A stretch of DNA of 64,000 nt. Origin: Allobosea sp. AAP35 (GTDB taxonomy: Bacteria; Pseudomonadota; Alphaproteobacteria; Rhizobiales; Beijerinckiaceae). Under the pieces are notes generated by a model. It ran no database searches. It saw only the letters and a list, made by a program, of their open reading frames with translations, and was not told the origin of the DNA. Below, in pieces: positions 46,748 through 56,643 of this stretch (positions are counted from its first letter, which is position 1; each line of letters begins with the position of its first letter). Location: contig NZ_LJHQ01000022.1 in the NCBI RefSeq assembly GCF_001295925.1, positions 1 through 64,000 of the forward strand. The letters run 5' to 3'. The position numbers and the translations under genes are program-made.

Positions 46748-47677
46748 TCAGAGCGCGGCGCGCTTGTCGGTCCGGGCGACGCGGGCGAGCAGATAATCGA
46801 CCTCGGCGCGGGCGGTGGCGCTGATCGCGGAGCCCGGCTTGCGCTGCGCGTCGCTCTTGAGGATGCCGCGCTTCATCAGCGTATATTTGCGGACCGCGAG
46901 GCCGACGCCCTGCTGCTGCTCGTAGCGCATCAGCGGCAGATGCGCGTCGAAGATGTCATGCGCCTCGTCGCGCTGGCCGGCCTGCTGCAGCTTGACGACA
47001 TCGATTAGCAGCTCCGGGAAGGCATAGCCGGTCATCGCACCGTCGGCACCGCGCTCCATCTCGAAATCGAGGAACAGCCCGCCATTGCCGGTGAGGATCG
47101 AGATCGGCCGCAATGAGCCATCCGCCTGGAACTTGCGGAGCGCCGTGATCTTCTCCAGCCCCGGCCAGTCCTCGTGCTTGAGCATCACGCAGGAGGGGTT
47201 GTCGGTGACGATCTTGCGGATCACGGCCGGCGTCATCACCACCGAGAGCGTCAGCGGGTAGTCCTGGATGACGAAGGGGATGTCCGTCCCGATCGCCTCG
47301 ACGGCCTGGGCATAATAGCCGGTGATCTGGTCGTCGGTGCGCAAGGAGGGCGGCGGCGCGATCATCACGGCGGCGGCGCCCAGTTCCATCGACTGGCGGG
47401 CGAGCGAACGCATGGCGGCAAAGCCCGGCGCCGAGACGCCGACGATCACCGGCTTGCCCGGCATGCCCGCCACCGCCGTCTTGACGATGCGCAGCGATTC
47501 CTCCGGCTCCAGCTTGGGCGCCTCGCCCATGATGCCGAGCACCGTCGTGCCGTCCGAACCAATCTCGTCATAGAACGAAAAGAGCTTCTCGGTGGAGGCC
47601 CAGTCGAGCGTGCCGTCGGGGTTGAACGCGGTCGGGGCAATCGGGAAGACGCCCTTGGCGTCGGCGGTGAGGGTCAT
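46748..47677 (-). CDS. Dihydrodipicolinate synthase family aldolase/lyase
   Basis: This 309-residue TIM-barrel member of the DapA/NAL family has the Schiff-base lysine in CVMLKHEDWPG (about residue 168) and the tyrosine in IQDYPLT (about 140). The substrate-defining residues do not match DapA, so it is more likely a keto-acid lyase or dehydratase of sugar-acid or hydroxy-amino-acid catabolism. The ATG at 47677 follows GGGAG. The longer frame upstream is the translated GTCAT repeat. It shares strand with an FAH-family gene 183 bp upstream. Confidence 0.85.
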   Translation of the reverse strand: MTLTADAKGVFPIAPTAFNPDGTLDWASTEKLFSFYDEIGSDGTTVLGIMGEAPKLEPEESLRIVKTAVAGMPGKPVIVGVSAPGFAAMRSLARQSMELGAAAVMIAPPPSLRTDDQITGYYAQAVEAIGTDIPFVIQDYPLTLSVVMTPAVIRKIVTDNPSCVMLKHEDWPGLEKITALRKFQADGSLRPISILTGNGGLFLDFEMERGADGAMTGYAFPELLIDVVKLQQAGQRDEAHDIFDAHLPLMRYEQQQGVGLAVRKYTLMKRGILKSDAQRKPGSAISATARAEVDYLLARVARTDKRAAL

Positions 47678-47733
47678 GGATGGGGCTCCCGTCTGGGGTG
47701 GTTTTTCGACATTGACGTTGACGACGCCCTCCC

Positions 47734-47842
47734 CGTCATCCCGGACGCAGCGAAGCGGAGCTCCGGGATCCATCATGGAGCCCTGTCGAGCCCTGTGATG
47801 GATCCCGGATCGGCGCCGCTACGCGGCTTGTCCGGGATGACG
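47734..47842. repeat. Palindromic repeat (GTCATCCCGGA type)
   Basis: It begins CGTCATCCCGGACGCAGCG, has an internal inverted pair CCGGGATCCATCA/TGATGGATCCCGG, and ends TTGTCCGGGATGACGG. It has the same four-armed architecture as 33930-34036 and sits between the FAH-family and DHDPS-family genes. Confidence 0.88.
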
Positions 47843-47859
47843 GCGGAGGTTCATGCGTC

Positions 47860-48546
47860 TCAGATAATTCGGGTGCGCACCGTGCCGACGCCGGCGATCT
47901 CGCCTTCGAGGACGTCGCCGCTGACGACGGCGGCGACACCCTCGGGCGTGCCGGTGAAGATCAGGTCACCCGGTGCGAGTTCGACCAGGCCCGACAGATA
48001 GGCGATCGTCTCGGGCACGTTCCAGATCTGCTTGATCAGATCCGAACTCTGGCGGGCGACGCCATTGACGAGGAGCTCGATCTTGCCCGCGCTGGGATGG
48101 CCGATATGGCTCGCGGGCGCGATCTCGCCGACCGGGCCGGAACAATCGAAGCCCTTGCCCATATCCCAGGGCTTGCCGCCCTTCTTGGCCGCGGCCTGCA
48201 GATCGCGGCGGGTCATGTCGAGGCCGGCGGCATAGCCAAAGACATGGCTGAGCGCATCGGCCTCGGCGATGTCCTTGCCGCCGGTGCCGATCGCCACGAC
48301 CAGTTCCATCTCGTGATGGAGATCGCCGGTCTTGGGCGGATAGGGCATGTCGGCGCCGTTGATCAGCAGCGCGTCGGCCGGCTTGGTGAAGAAGAACGGC
48401 TCCTCGCGGTCGGGGTCGCCACCCATTTCGCGGGTGTGTTCGGCATAGTTGCGGCCGACGCAGAAGACGCGCCGCACCGGGAAGAGCCCGCCACCGGCCA
48501 CCGGAACCGCCGTCACGGCCGGCGGGTCGATCACATAGTTGGTCAT
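47860..48546 (-). CDS. Fumarylacetoacetate hydrolase family protein (short form)
   Basis: This 228-residue single-domain FAH enzyme has 'FCVGRNYAEHTREMG', the metal-binding HHEMELVV and 'GYAAGLDMTRRDLQ', typical of acylpyruvate hydrolases and 2-keto-3-deoxy-acid processing enzymes. It is predicted to cleave a C-C bond in a diketo-acid with a divalent metal. It heads the two-gene group with the DHDPS-like enzyme and is divergent from cspA. Confidence 0.88.
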   Translation of the reverse strand: MTNYVIDPPAVTAVPVAGGGLFPVRRVFCVGRNYAEHTREMGGDPDREEPFFFTKPADALLINGADMPYPPKTGDLHHEMELVVAIGTGGKDIAEADALSHVFGYAAGLDMTRRDLQAAAKKGGKPWDMGKGFDCSGPVGEIAPASHIGHPSAGKIELLVNGVARQSSDLIKQIWNVPETIAYLSGLVELAPGDLIFTGTPEGVAAVVSGDVLEGEIAGVGTVRTRII

Positions 48547-48732
48547 GCGGAAGCTCTCCTGAAACGATTATTGAAACGGTTTCCCGCGCCGTTCATGCGC
48601 GAGGCCGTGTCCCTCGGCAAGACCCGCCCGTGCTGCCAGCGTTGTTCCTGCGGCATGCCGCGACATCGCCCGAAAGACCGTTGTGCGCCGCGTCATTGCA
48701 ACCTGAGCGATTTGCACCATACAGTAGAGCCG

Positions 48733-48750
48733 GGCCGGCATGAGCCGGCC
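48733..48750 (+). promoter_or_regulatory. 5'UTR hairpin of cold-shock gene
   Basis: GGCCGGC-ATGA-GCCGGCC is a perfect 7-bp stem with a four-base loop, ending 25 bp before the GTG start and just upstream of the GAAGGAAC ribosome site. Structured leaders of this kind are common regulators of cold-shock mRNAs. Whether it is thermosensitive is unknown. Confidence 0.5.
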
Positions 48751-48775
48751 TGAACAGAGACTGAAGGAACAGCAC

Positions 48776-48985
48776 GTGAGCACGGGTACCGTGAAGTGGT
48801 TCAACGAGACCAAGGGCTATGGATTCATCACGCCGGACCAGGGCGGCCAGGATGTGTTCGTGCATATCAGCGCTGTCGAGCGCTCGGGCATGCGCGGCCT
48901 GAACGAAGGTCAGAAGATCAGCTATGATCTCGAGGCCGATCGCAAGACCGGCAAGTCCTCGGCGGTCAATCTCAAGACGGCCTGA
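48776..48985 (+). CDS. Cold-shock protein (CspA family)
   Basis: This 69-residue single cold-shock domain has the RNA-binding motifs RNP1 KGYGFITP and RNP2 DVFVHIS and the early TVKWFN strand. It binds single-stranded RNA or DNA as an RNA chaperone. The GTG at 48776 follows GAAGGAAC. The ATG at 48740 lies inside the leader hairpin and would add a non-family extension, so it was rejected. A CGGGAAGC/GCTTCCCG stem after the stop (about 49000-49029) may be its terminator. Confidence 0.93.
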   Translation: MSTGTVKWFNETKGYGFITPDQGGQDVFVHISAVERSGMRGLNEGQKISYDLEADRKTGKSSAVNLKTA

Positions 48986-49268
48986 TCCGACACCTAGACG
49001 GGAAGCCGATCGGCGGCGTCGCTTCCCGAGCCAATGCGAATCTCTATCGATCTATCCGGACTGAAGACGATTCCCGGCATGCCCGTCGCCAAGAAGGCGG
49101 CGGTCGAGGGCCCGAGAGCCTCGGGCCCCACCAAGCGCTACAAGCGCGGTCCCGCCTTAGGCGATGGCTTCCCTTTAATCTTTCGATTTGCCTTTCGGCT
49201 TCGGCTGGCCCCCCTGCCAATCCGAGGCATGCTGGCCTGCGCATCGGGTCGGAAACGCTGCCTTCGGT
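48986..49268. other. Intergenic region after cspA, no confident gene
   Basis: The 283 bp between the convergent cspA and MFS genes hold a hairpin after cspA and a second perfect 9-bp stem GGGCCCGAG/CTCGGGCCC at 49109-49129. An open frame from 49034 (133 codons) starts plausibly but becomes Arg/Pro-rich and overlaps the end of the MFS gene, so it is not called. Confidence 0.5.
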
Positions 49269-50507
49269 TCAGACGCGCCCAGGCGCGGGCCGAAACAGCC
49301 GGCCATTTTCCGCCACCAGCACGATCGCCAACGCAGCCAGTCCGCACAGGGCAAAGCCCAACGTCAACGGCACGACCGTGCCGTCGAAATGCTGCCCAAT
49401 ATAGAAGCCGAGCGAGGCGCCGCCGACCGTGGTGACGAAACCCTGCACCGAGGAGGCCGTACCCGCGACATGGCCGAGCGGGTCCATCGCCATGGCGCCG
49501 AAATTGGGCGCGACGAGACCGAAGCAGAACATCGCCCCGGCCTGGAAGGCGGCAAAGCTCCACAGCGATTCATGGCCCGACAGCGCCAGCAGCGCATGGG
49601 CGACGGTCAGGGCGATATAGACCAGCAGCGCGCCATGCGAGACGCGGCGCATGCCCAGGCGCCCGACGATGCGCGAATTCAAAAGCGAGGCCGCCGCCAT
49701 GAACATCGCGATCAGCGCGAAGATGGTGGTGAACCATTCCGGTGCCTGGAAGACATCGACGAAGACCTGCTGCGCCGAGTTGATGAAGCCAAACAAACCG
49801 CCAAGCACGAAGGCCATCGCCAGCATGTAGCCGACGGCGAGCCGCGTCGTCAGCGTGGTGCGGAAGGCGGCGACGACGGCGCCGAACGCAAGCGGCTTGC
49901 GGTCCTCGAGCGCTTGCGTTTCGCGCAGGCTGAGGATGACCCAGAGCATCACCAGCGCGCCGAAGATCGTCAGCACGCCAAAAATCCAGCGCCAGGGCGC
50001 GAACCACAGGATCGCCTGGCCAACCGATGGCGCCAGGATCGGAACCGCCAGGAAGACGATCATCGCCAGCGACATGACACGGGCCATGTCGCGGCCGGAA
50101 TAGCAATCGCGCACGATCGAGACGACCAGCACGCGCGTCGCCGCCGCGCCGACGCCCTGGATGACGCGCGCCAGCATCATCGTCTCGAAGGAACCGGCGA
50201 AGGCGGCCGCGACGCTGGCGGCGACATAGACGACGAGCCCAAACAGCAGCACCGGCCTGCGCCCGAATCGATCCGCCAGCGTGCCGTAGACGATCTGCGC
50301 GCCACCGAAGCCGAGCAGATAGGCGGTGATGATCCATTGCCGCTCATTGGCCTCGGCGATGCCGAGCGCCTCCGCCATCTGCGGCAGGGCCGGCAGCATC
50401 GCATCGATGGCCAGCGCATTGCACGCCATCAGCGCCGCCATCAGCATCACGAAGGGACGAAAGCTCATGCCGTGGCGGGGCTCAGCCGGCTGGGAAGCGT
50501 CTGTCAT
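49269..50507 (-). CDS. MFS drug-resistance transporter, Bcr/CflA type
   Basis: This 412-residue inner-membrane antiporter has twelve helices. The loop motif A between TM2 and TM3 reads YGTLADRFGRRPVLL, and the motif in TM5, 'PSVGQAI', is typical of the DHA1 Bcr/CflA exporters (bicyclomycin, chloramphenicol). It lies alone, converging on cspA. The drug range cannot be read from sequence. Confidence 0.9.
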   Translation of the reverse strand: MTDASQPAEPRHGMSFRPFVMLMAALMACNALAIDAMLPALPQMAEALGIAEANERQWIITAYLLGFGGAQIVYGTLADRFGRRPVLLFGLVVYVAASVAAAFAGSFETMMLARVIQGVGAAATRVLVVSIVRDCYSGRDMARVMSLAMIVFLAVPILAPSVGQAILWFAPWRWIFGVLTIFGALVMLWVILSLRETQALEDRKPLAFGAVVAAFRTTLTTRLAVGYMLAMAFVLGGLFGFINSAQQVFVDVFQAPEWFTTIFALIAMFMAAASLLNSRIVGRLGMRRVSHGALLVYIALTVAHALLALSGHESLWSFAAFQAGAMFCFGLVAPNFGAMAMDPLGHVAGTASSVQGFVTTVGGASLGFYIGQHFDGTVVPLTLGFALCGLAALAIVLVAENGRLFRPAPGRV

Positions 50508-50687
50508 GGCAGCCTGTCTGCGGGTGCGTCGCTGGCAGCGGACGCGCGGTTATTGCCCCTCGGGAGCGATCTAGACCCTCTTGAAACGCATGACAACCCG
50601 GCTTTTTCAGCTTCGGTCATGCGTCAAGCGGTGGTCAACCGGGAGCAATCCAACCGCTTTGGCGTGGGGCTTCTGCCTGCCGAAGCG

Positions 50688-51668
50688 TCAGCGTTCGCGC
50701 TGCCGGATCCGCCGGACCATCTCGTTGAGCGCCAGCAGCACCAGGGCGAGAACGAAGGGCAGGATGTAGTAGATGATCCGGAAGATCAGCAGCGCCCCGA
50801 GCACGGGCTCGAAGGGCAGGCGGCTGAGCGCGACCAGCATCGTCGCCTCGAACACGCCGAGCCCGCCGGGCGCATGGCTGGCGATGCCGACGAGGCAGGC
50901 GAAGACATAGACCGCCAGGAAGCTCGGATAGTCGATGCCATGGCCACCCGGCAGCAGCACGAACAGCACCGCGGCCGCGGCGCAGACCTCGGCCGCGCCG
51001 AGGAACATCTGGCCCAGCGTGATGGCGAGCCCCGGCAGGGGCAGGTTCCAGCCGCGCATGCGGATGGTGCGCTCCCCGGTCGCGACCCAGGCGAGATAAC
51101 CGAGCGTGCCGGCCGCGACCGCCGCGCCGACAGCCTGCACGACCAGCGGCGTGGTCCGCGCCAGCGCGGCGACGGAAGGCGTCGAATAGAACAGGCTGGC
51201 ACACAGGATCGCGCCCAGGCCCAGCCAGAAGGTCAGGCCGGCGATGACGGTCAGGCTCGCAACCTCCGACGCACGCACGCCCTTGGGAGAATAGATCCAG
51301 TAGCGCACCGTACCGCCAGTCACGATCGGGAAGCCCAGCGTGAAGGACACCGAATAGCTGGTGAATGAGGCGAGCGCGGTCGTGCGATAGGGGATCGAGA
51401 GACCCAGCCGCTTCAGCGCCAGCGCGTCATAGCCGGTGAGCAGCAGATAACTCAGCGCCGTGAAGGCGAGGGCCAGGCCAAGTTGCCGCTGGCTGGCATT
51501 GGCGAAGGCGCTGGCCAGTTCGCCCGGCTCGATCTCCTGCAGGATGTACCAGAGCACCACCAGCGAGGCGCCGAAGATGACGATGCTGGCGAGCGGCCCC
51601 AGCCACCACCAGCGGCTGCGCTTGCGGGGCGGCATTCCCGGCTCTGACTGGCCAAACGACATACGCAC
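50688..51668 (-). CDS. YbhN/lysylphosphatidylglycerol-synthase TM-region family protein
   Basis: This 326-residue protein has about eight membrane helices and the UPF0104/AglD-like membrane fold found in the flippase half of MprF. The family signature 'SHAPGGLGVFEATMLVAL' near residues 262-279 is clear. There is no synthetase domain, so it probably moves a lipid or lipid-linked molecule. Start at 51668 or two codons later (ATG of MSFGQ). Confidence 0.87.
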   Translation of the reverse strand: MRMSFGQSEPGMPPRKRSRWWWLGPLASIVIFGASLVVLWYILQEIEPGELASAFANASQRQLGLALAFTALSYLLLTGYDALALKRLGLSIPYRTTALASFTSYSVSFTLGFPIVTGGTVRYWIYSPKGVRASEVASLTVIAGLTFWLGLGAILCASLFYSTPSVAALARTTPLVVQAVGAAVAAGTLGYLAWVATGERTIRMRGWNLPLPGLAITLGQMFLGAAEVCAAAAVLFVLLPGGHGIDYPSFLAVYVFACLVGIASHAPGGLGVFEATMLVALSRLPFEPVLGALLIFRIIYYILPFVLALVLLALNEMVRRIRQRER

Positions 51669-51822
51669 TCATCGTCGGTTGAGCGCAGGAGGCGGGAGCC
51701 AGCGGCGCCGATTGCAGGCGAGAGCCACGCGCGGCCCTGGCCGCAGACATAACGTTTGCGCGCTGATGCACAAGGCGGCCCGGCGCGACGAATGCGCGCC
51801 AGGCAGCCGGAACCCCCTGCGA

Positions 51823-52431
51823 TCAGACGATTTTCCTGAACACGCGCAATGTCTTGAAGGTAGCAACCTCCTCGACGGGGGCCGTCTTCGCCCAGTCAGC
51901 GATGATCGGCTCGGCGGTCGCATAGGCAAACGAGCCGGTGTAGAACATCAGGTATCCGCCGGCGTCGGTCTGGTCCGTGAACAGGTCGATCACCTCGCGA
52001 TCGGTGAGCGCGCCATAGGCATCGTTGGCTTCAGTCCTGAACTCGCAGGCGTGAAACAGGGTCACGATGTCGAAGCGCGGCAGCAGCCTCGCATTGCTGG
52101 TGTAGATATCGCCGAAATAGGCGCTGTAGGTCCTGGTGATCGTCGGGTTGCCGGTCGCGAGCTTGACGAAGGCATCATATTCCTTCGGCGAGGCGGTAAT
52201 GCTCAGCACGGTGCAGTCGAGTTCGGGTTCCGCACAACGGATGCCGACATAATGATGCCCGCCGCTGCCAAAATGGTAGATGCGCTTGCCGGTGATCCCT
52301 TCCTCTTCCAGCCATTCGACGAAATGGACGTCGCAGGGACATTGCTCGACGCGCAGCCCCCAGTAAACGTCCCAGATGTTCATCGCGGCGGTGGTCATGA
52401 TCGTCGGCTCCAGAAGGGTGGTCGTGGTCAT
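51823..52431 (-). CDS. Methyltransferase-like protein of unknown function
   Basis: This 202-residue soluble protein has a possible class I methyltransferase core: 'IYHFGSGGHHYVGI' (about 50-63) resembles motif I with an extra histidine pair, and 'RFDIVTLFHACEF' (about 119-131) resembles motif IV. The motif I glycines are atypical (FGSGGHH), so SAM binding is uncertain. Its ATG overlaps the stop of the ABC protein by 4 bp, so the two are translationally coupled. I do not recognise a named family. Confidence 0.7.
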   Translation of the reverse strand: MTTTTLLEPTIMTTAAMNIWDVYWGLRVEQCPCDVHFVEWLEEEGITGKRIYHFGSGGHHYVGIRCAEPELDCTVLSITASPKEYDAFVKLATGNPTITRTYSAYFGDIYTSNARLLPRFDIVTLFHACEFRTEANDAYGALTDREVIDLFTDQTDAGGYLMFYTGSFAYATAEPIIADWAKTAPVEEVATFKTLRVFRKIV

Positions 52432-54242
52432 TCAGCGGGTTCGGACTGCGCGGGCAATCCTGCCGGCAGGGCGGACATGTCGGGCCCGGCCTGACGCAGG
52501 GCCATGCGCACGACGCCGCCGGCGCGCTTGAGCAGCAGGCGGTGAGTCGCGGCCTCGGCGAAGCCCGCGCCCTGGCCGAGCGCGATGATGATCGCATCGG
52601 GGCGCGCCGCCCGCAGTTGTGTCAGGAGTTCGAGCGCGACATCGGTGTCGAAGGCGCTCGTCGCCTCGTCGAGCAGGATGACGTCGGGATGTTCAAGCTC
52701 GGCCCTTGCCAACGCCAGGCGCTGGCGGTCACCGGTGGCCAGTTCCTTGTCCCAGTCGCGGCTTTCGTCGAGCAGCGGCGCCAGGGCCGACAGGCCATAG
52801 CGGCGTAAAGCGCCTTCGAGTTCGTCCTGCGGCAGAGCCCTGCCCGTCTCCAGCACGGCACGCAGGCTGCCTTCCGAGAGATGCAGCTTTTGCGGCACGG
52901 CGGTGACGAAGGCGCCCTGCGGCAGCGTGATCGCGCCTCGTCCCCAGGGCCAGAGCCCGGCGATCGCCTGGATCAGCGCCGCCTTGCCGAGGCCGAGTTC
53001 GCCCGAGACATGCAGGGTCGCGCCCGTCGGCAGGCAGCAGGCGATATCGGCAACCAGGGTGCGGCCATCGCGGTCGATCAGCGTGACCTCGTCCAGACGG
53101 AACCGACCGTCCGGGCTGGCGGCGATGACCAGATGCTCGCCCGGCGGCTCGCCATCGACGCGCTCCAGCGCATCGGCCAGTTCATTGACCCGCCGCGCCG
53201 CCGCGAGCCATTCGGCGATGCGCATGAAGTTGTCGAGCACCCAGTTGAAGGCGTTCTGCACGGCGACAAAAGCTGCCGCGACCTGAACGACGCCGCCCAG
53301 CGACATCTCGCCGGAGAGATATTTCGGCGCGGCCAGCAGCAAGGGCACGACCGGGACCAGCGCGCCGCTGCCATTGGTGATCCAGGTCAGACGACCGCGC
53401 TGGCGGATCATCGCCAGCCAGCGCCCGACCAGCCCGTCATAGGTGCGCGCCACGGTGCGGCGCTCGCCGGCCTCGGTGCGGGCGAGCGCGATCGTCTCGC
53501 CATGGTCGCGAATGCGCATCAGCGAGAAACGCAGCCGCGCCTCGCCCTCGTTGCGCGCCGCGATCAGGCTCGGCAGGCGTCGCCCGACGATGGTGACGAG
53601 CAGCGACACCAGGATGGCATAGACGATCGCTGCCAGCACAAGATATGCCGGGATGATGATGGTGGCTTCGCCCGAGTGCAGCGTCAGAGCCCCGCCGATC
53701 GTCCAGAGGATCTCGATGAAGGTGATGATGGTGATCACCGCCGAGAGCAGGCCGATGGCAAAGTCGACCACCGGCTCGGTCGCCCAGCGGACATCGTCGG
53801 CGATGCGGTATTCGGGGTTGGCGGGTTCGTAACCCGAGAGGCTGAGCCGGAAGAAGCGACGCTGGCCGATCCAGCCATCGGCAAGCCTGGCGGTGACCCA
53901 TTGGCGCCAATGCACCTGAAAGGTTTCGCGCGAGACCAGGATGATCACGCCGAGCCCCGCCACGATCAGGACCAGGACCGGGAACACCGCCATCGCGATC
54001 AGCGCGCTCTCGCTGTCACGCTTTTCCAGCGCGTCGAAGAACCAGCCGTTCCAGCGGTTGACCGTGACGTTGGCGAAGACCGAGAGAATGATCGCGCCCG
54101 CCAGCAGCAGCGACCAGAACCAGGCGCGGCCTGCCCCCTCGCCCCGCCAGAAACCGCCAGTGAGATGAGCGAATCGCAGCGCGACCTGCCCGTCGCCGGG
54201 CGCAGCCATCTTCTCGCCCGCCATCTCGCTGGCCGCCTGCAC
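52428..54242 (-). CDS. YddA/SbmA-like ABC transporter, membrane and degenerate nucleotide-binding domains fused
   Basis: This 604-residue fusion has a six-helix membrane domain (about 30-330) of the SbmA/BacA-YddA type ('SRETFQVHWRQWVTARL'). The C-terminal nucleotide-binding domain (about 370-580) aligns with YddA around 'AGLWPWGRGAI'. Key residues are altered: Walker A reads GELGLGKA with Ala421 where Ser/Thr is needed, the signature is ATGDRQR rather than SGGEQQR, and the H-loop histidine is Gln557. Walker B (ILLDEATSAFD) is kept. ATP hydrolysis is doubtful. The coupled downstream gene is methyltransferase-like. Confidence 0.85.
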   Translation of the reverse strand: MQAASEMAGEKMAAPGDGQVALRFAHLTGGFWRGEGAGRAWFWSLLLAGAIILSVFANVTVNRWNGWFFDALEKRDSESALIAMAVFPVLVLIVAGLGVIILVSRETFQVHWRQWVTARLADGWIGQRRFFRLSLSGYEPANPEYRIADDVRWATEPVVDFAIGLLSAVITIITFIEILWTIGGALTLHSGEATIIIPAYLVLAAIVYAILVSLLVTIVGRRLPSLIAARNEGEARLRFSLMRIRDHGETIALARTEAGERRTVARTYDGLVGRWLAMIRQRGRLTWITNGSGALVPVVPLLLAAPKYLSGEMSLGGVVQVAAAFVAVQNAFNWVLDNFMRIAEWLAAARRVNELADALERVDGEPPGEHLVIAASPDGRFRLDEVTLIDRDGRTLVADIACCLPTGATLHVSGELGLGKAALIQAIAGLWPWGRGAITLPQGAFVTAVPQKLHLSEGSLRAVLETGRALPQDELEGALRRYGLSALAPLLDESRDWDKELATGDRQRLALARAELEHPDVILLDEATSAFDTDVALELLTQLRAARPDAIIIALGQGAGFAEAATHRLLLKRAGGVVRMALRQAGPDMSALPAGLPAQSEPAE

Positions 54243-54357
54243 GACTTCGCCCGTCCCCGCCGACCGGTTGAACCGGCTCTGGCATCAGGCTGAAGGGTCG
54301 AGAATGAACTCGGTATGAACGAGAGCGGCGAAGGCCGCCGCCCTCATGGATCGCGCT

Positions 54358-56643
54358 TTAGCCGCCGATGTTGAACGCCGCCAGGGCCGCCATGTTGACG
54401 ATGTCACTGTCCTTGGCGCCGAGCGGCACGATCTGGACCGGCTTGTCGAGGCCGACGATCAGCGGGCCGATCACGGTCGCGCCGCCGAGTTCCTGCAGCA
54501 TCTTGGTCGAGATCGAGGCGGAGTGGAATGCGGGCATGACCAGCACATTGGCCGGCCCGCTCAGGCGGCAGAACGGATACTGCGCCATCAGATCGCGGTT
54601 GAGCGCGACGTCGGCGGCCATCTCGCCATCATACTCGAAATCCACGCGCTGGCCGTCGAGCAGCTTGACCGCCTCGCGCACCTTCTCGGAGCGTTCGCCG
54701 GCCGGGTGGCCGAAGGTCGAGAAGGCGAGCATCGCGACCTTGGGCTCGTAGCCGAGGCGACGCGCCACGCCGGCGGCCTCGATCGCGATCTCGGAGAGTT
54801 GCTGCGCGGTCGGCATCTCGGTGATGGCGGTGTCGGCGACGAGCACGGTGCGCTCGCGCGAGAGCACGATCGAGACGCCGATCAGCCGGTGGCCGGGCTT
54901 CTCGTCGATGACGCGGCGAACCTCCTCCAGCGCGATCGAGTAGTTGCGGGTCACGCCCGTCACCATCGCGTCGGCATCGCCGAGCGCGACCATGGCCGCG
55001 GCGAAATGGTTGCGGTCCTGATTGATCAGGCGCTGGCAGTCGCGGAAGAGGTAGCCGTGCCGCTGCAGCCGCTCGTAGAGATACTGCGCATAGGCCGCGT
55101 TGCGCTTCGACAGCCGGGCGTTCTGGACCGAGATGCCCTTGGCCTCGAGATCGACGCCCAGCGCGGAGGCGGTCTCGAGGACGCGCTCCTCGCGGCCGAC
55201 AAGGATGGCGTGGCCCAGGCCCTGGTTGACGAACGAAACCGCGGCGCGGATGACCTGCTCCTCCTCGCCCTCGGCGAAGACGACGCGCTTGGGATAGCGC
55301 CGGACGCGCTCGAAGATGCGGTTGAGCGTGCCCGCGACAGGATCGCGCCGCGCCGAAAGCTGCGCCTTGTAGGCGGGGATGTCGACGATCGGCTTGCCGG
55401 CGACGCCGGTTTCCATCGCCGCCTTGGCCACCGCCACGGGCACGACATGGATCAGCCGCGGGTCGAAGGGCACGGGGATGATGTATTCGCGACCATAGCG
55501 CGGGCGCGATCCCTGATAGGCGGCGGCGACCTCGTCGGGCACGTCCTCGCGGGCCAGCAGCGCCAGCGCCTCGGCTGCGGCGATCTTCATCTCCATGTTG
55601 ATCGTCTTGGCGCGGACATCGAGCGCGCCGCGGAAGATGTAGGGAAAGCCCAGCACGTTGTTGACCTGGTTGGGATAATCCGAGCGCCCCGTGGCCATGA
55701 TCGCGTCGTCGCGGACGGCATGGACCTCCTCGGGCGTGATCTCCGGATCGGGATTGGCCATCGCGAAGATGATCGGGTTCTTGGCCATCGAGGCGACCAT
55801 CTGCGGCGTCACCGCGCCTTTCTGGGAGAGGCCAAAAAAGGCGTCGGCCCCGTCCAGCGCCTGCGCCAGGGTGCGCCGATCGGTCACCGCCGCATGGCCC
55901 GACTTCCACTGGTTCATGCCCTCGGTGCGGCCCTGATAGATCACGCCCTTGGTGTCGCAGAGGATGACGTTGTCGGGCTTGAAGCCCATCGCCTTGAGCA
56001 GTTCGGTGCAGGCGATGGCGGCCGCGCCCGCCCCGTTGATGACGAGGCGGGTCGATTTGATGTCGCGGTCGGTCAGGTCGAGCGCGTTGATCAGGCCGGC
56101 TGCGGCGATGATGGCTGTGCCGTGCTGATCGTCATGGAAGACGGGAATGTCCATCAGCTCGCGCAGGCGCTGCTCGATGATGAAGCATTCGGGGGCCTTG
56201 ATGTCCTCAAGGTTGATACCGCCGAAGGAGGGGCCGAGATAGCGCACCGCCTCGATGAACTTGTCGGCGTCCTCGGTATCGACCTCGAGATCGATCGAAT
56301 CGACGTCGGCGAAGCGCTTGAACAGGACCGCCTTGCCTTCCATCACCGGCTTGGAGGCGAGCGCCCCGAGATTGCCGAGCCCAAGAATGGCGGTGCCGTT
56401 CGAGATCACCGCGACGAGGTTGCCGCGCGCCGTGTAGTCGTAGGAGCGGGTCGGATCTTCCGCGATCGCCAGCACCGGCACGGCGACGCCCGGCGAATAG
56501 GCCAGCGACAGATCGCGCTGCGTCGCCATCGGCACGGTGGCGACGATTTCGAGCTTGCCCGGCCGACCCTCGGAGTGGAACAGCAGCGCCTCCTGATCGG
56601 TGAAGGTCGGGCGGGTGCGTTTGAGCGGCGGCTGGTCGGTCAT
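54358..56643 (-). CDS. maeB: NADP-dependent malic enzyme with phosphotransacetylase-like domain
   Basis: This 761-residue MaeB-type protein has an N-terminal malic enzyme domain (about 1-430), beginning '[14 protein letters not shown]' and with NAD(P) motif [11 protein letters not shown]-terminal phosphate acetyltransferase-like domain (about 435-755) lacks proven activity and in MaeB has a regulatory role. It decarboxylates malate to pyruvate with NADP. The ATG at 56643 gives the usual N-terminus. The 23-residue upstream extension was rejected. It precedes no operon partner on its strand. Confidence 0.93.
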   Translation of the reverse strand: MTDQPPLKRTRPTFTDQEALLFHSEGRPGKLEIVATVPMATQRDLSLAYSPGVAVPVLAIAEDPTRSYDYTARGNLVAVISNGTAILGLGNLGALASKPVMEGKAVLFKRFADVDSIDLEVDTEDADKFIEAVRYLGPSFGGINLEDIKAPECFIIEQRLRELMDIPVFHDDQHGTAIIAAAGLINALDLTDRDIKSTRLVINGAGAAAIACTELLKAMGFKPDNVILCDTKGVIYQGRTEGMNQWKSGHAAVTDRRTLAQALDGADAFFGLSQKGAVTPQMVASMAKNPIIFAMANPDPEITPEEVHAVRDDAIMATGRSDYPNQVNNVLGFPYIFRGALDVRAKTINMEMKIAAAEALALLAREDVPDEVAAAYQGSRPRYGREYIIPVPFDPRLIHVVPVAVAKAAMETGVAGKPIVDIPAYKAQLSARRDPVAGTLNRIFERVRRYPKRVVFAEGEEEQVIRAAVSFVNQGLGHAILVGREERVLETASALGVDLEAKGISVQNARLSKRNAAYAQYLYERLQRHGYLFRDCQRLINQDRNHFAAAMVALGDADAMVTGVTRNYSIALEEVRRVIDEKPGHRLIGVSIVLSRERTVLVADTAITEMPTAQQLSEIAIEAAGVARRLGYEPKVAMLAFSTFGHPAGERSEKVREAVKLLDGQRVDFEYDGEMAADVALNRDLMAQYPFCRLSGPANVLVMPAFHSASISTKMLQELGGATVIGPLIVGLDKPVQIVPLGAKDSDIVNMAALAAFNIGG

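Noticed and set aside
43572-46796. Plus-strand open frame of over 1000 codons across polA
   Set aside because: It is the antisense of a complete DNA polymerase I with all motifs. Its composition is shadow-like and it has no recognisable domain.
49034-49435. 133-codon frame after cspA
   Set aside because: The start looks reasonable, but the frame covers a hairpin, turns Arg/Pro-rich and runs into the antisense of the MFS gene. There is no ribosome site or family resemblance.
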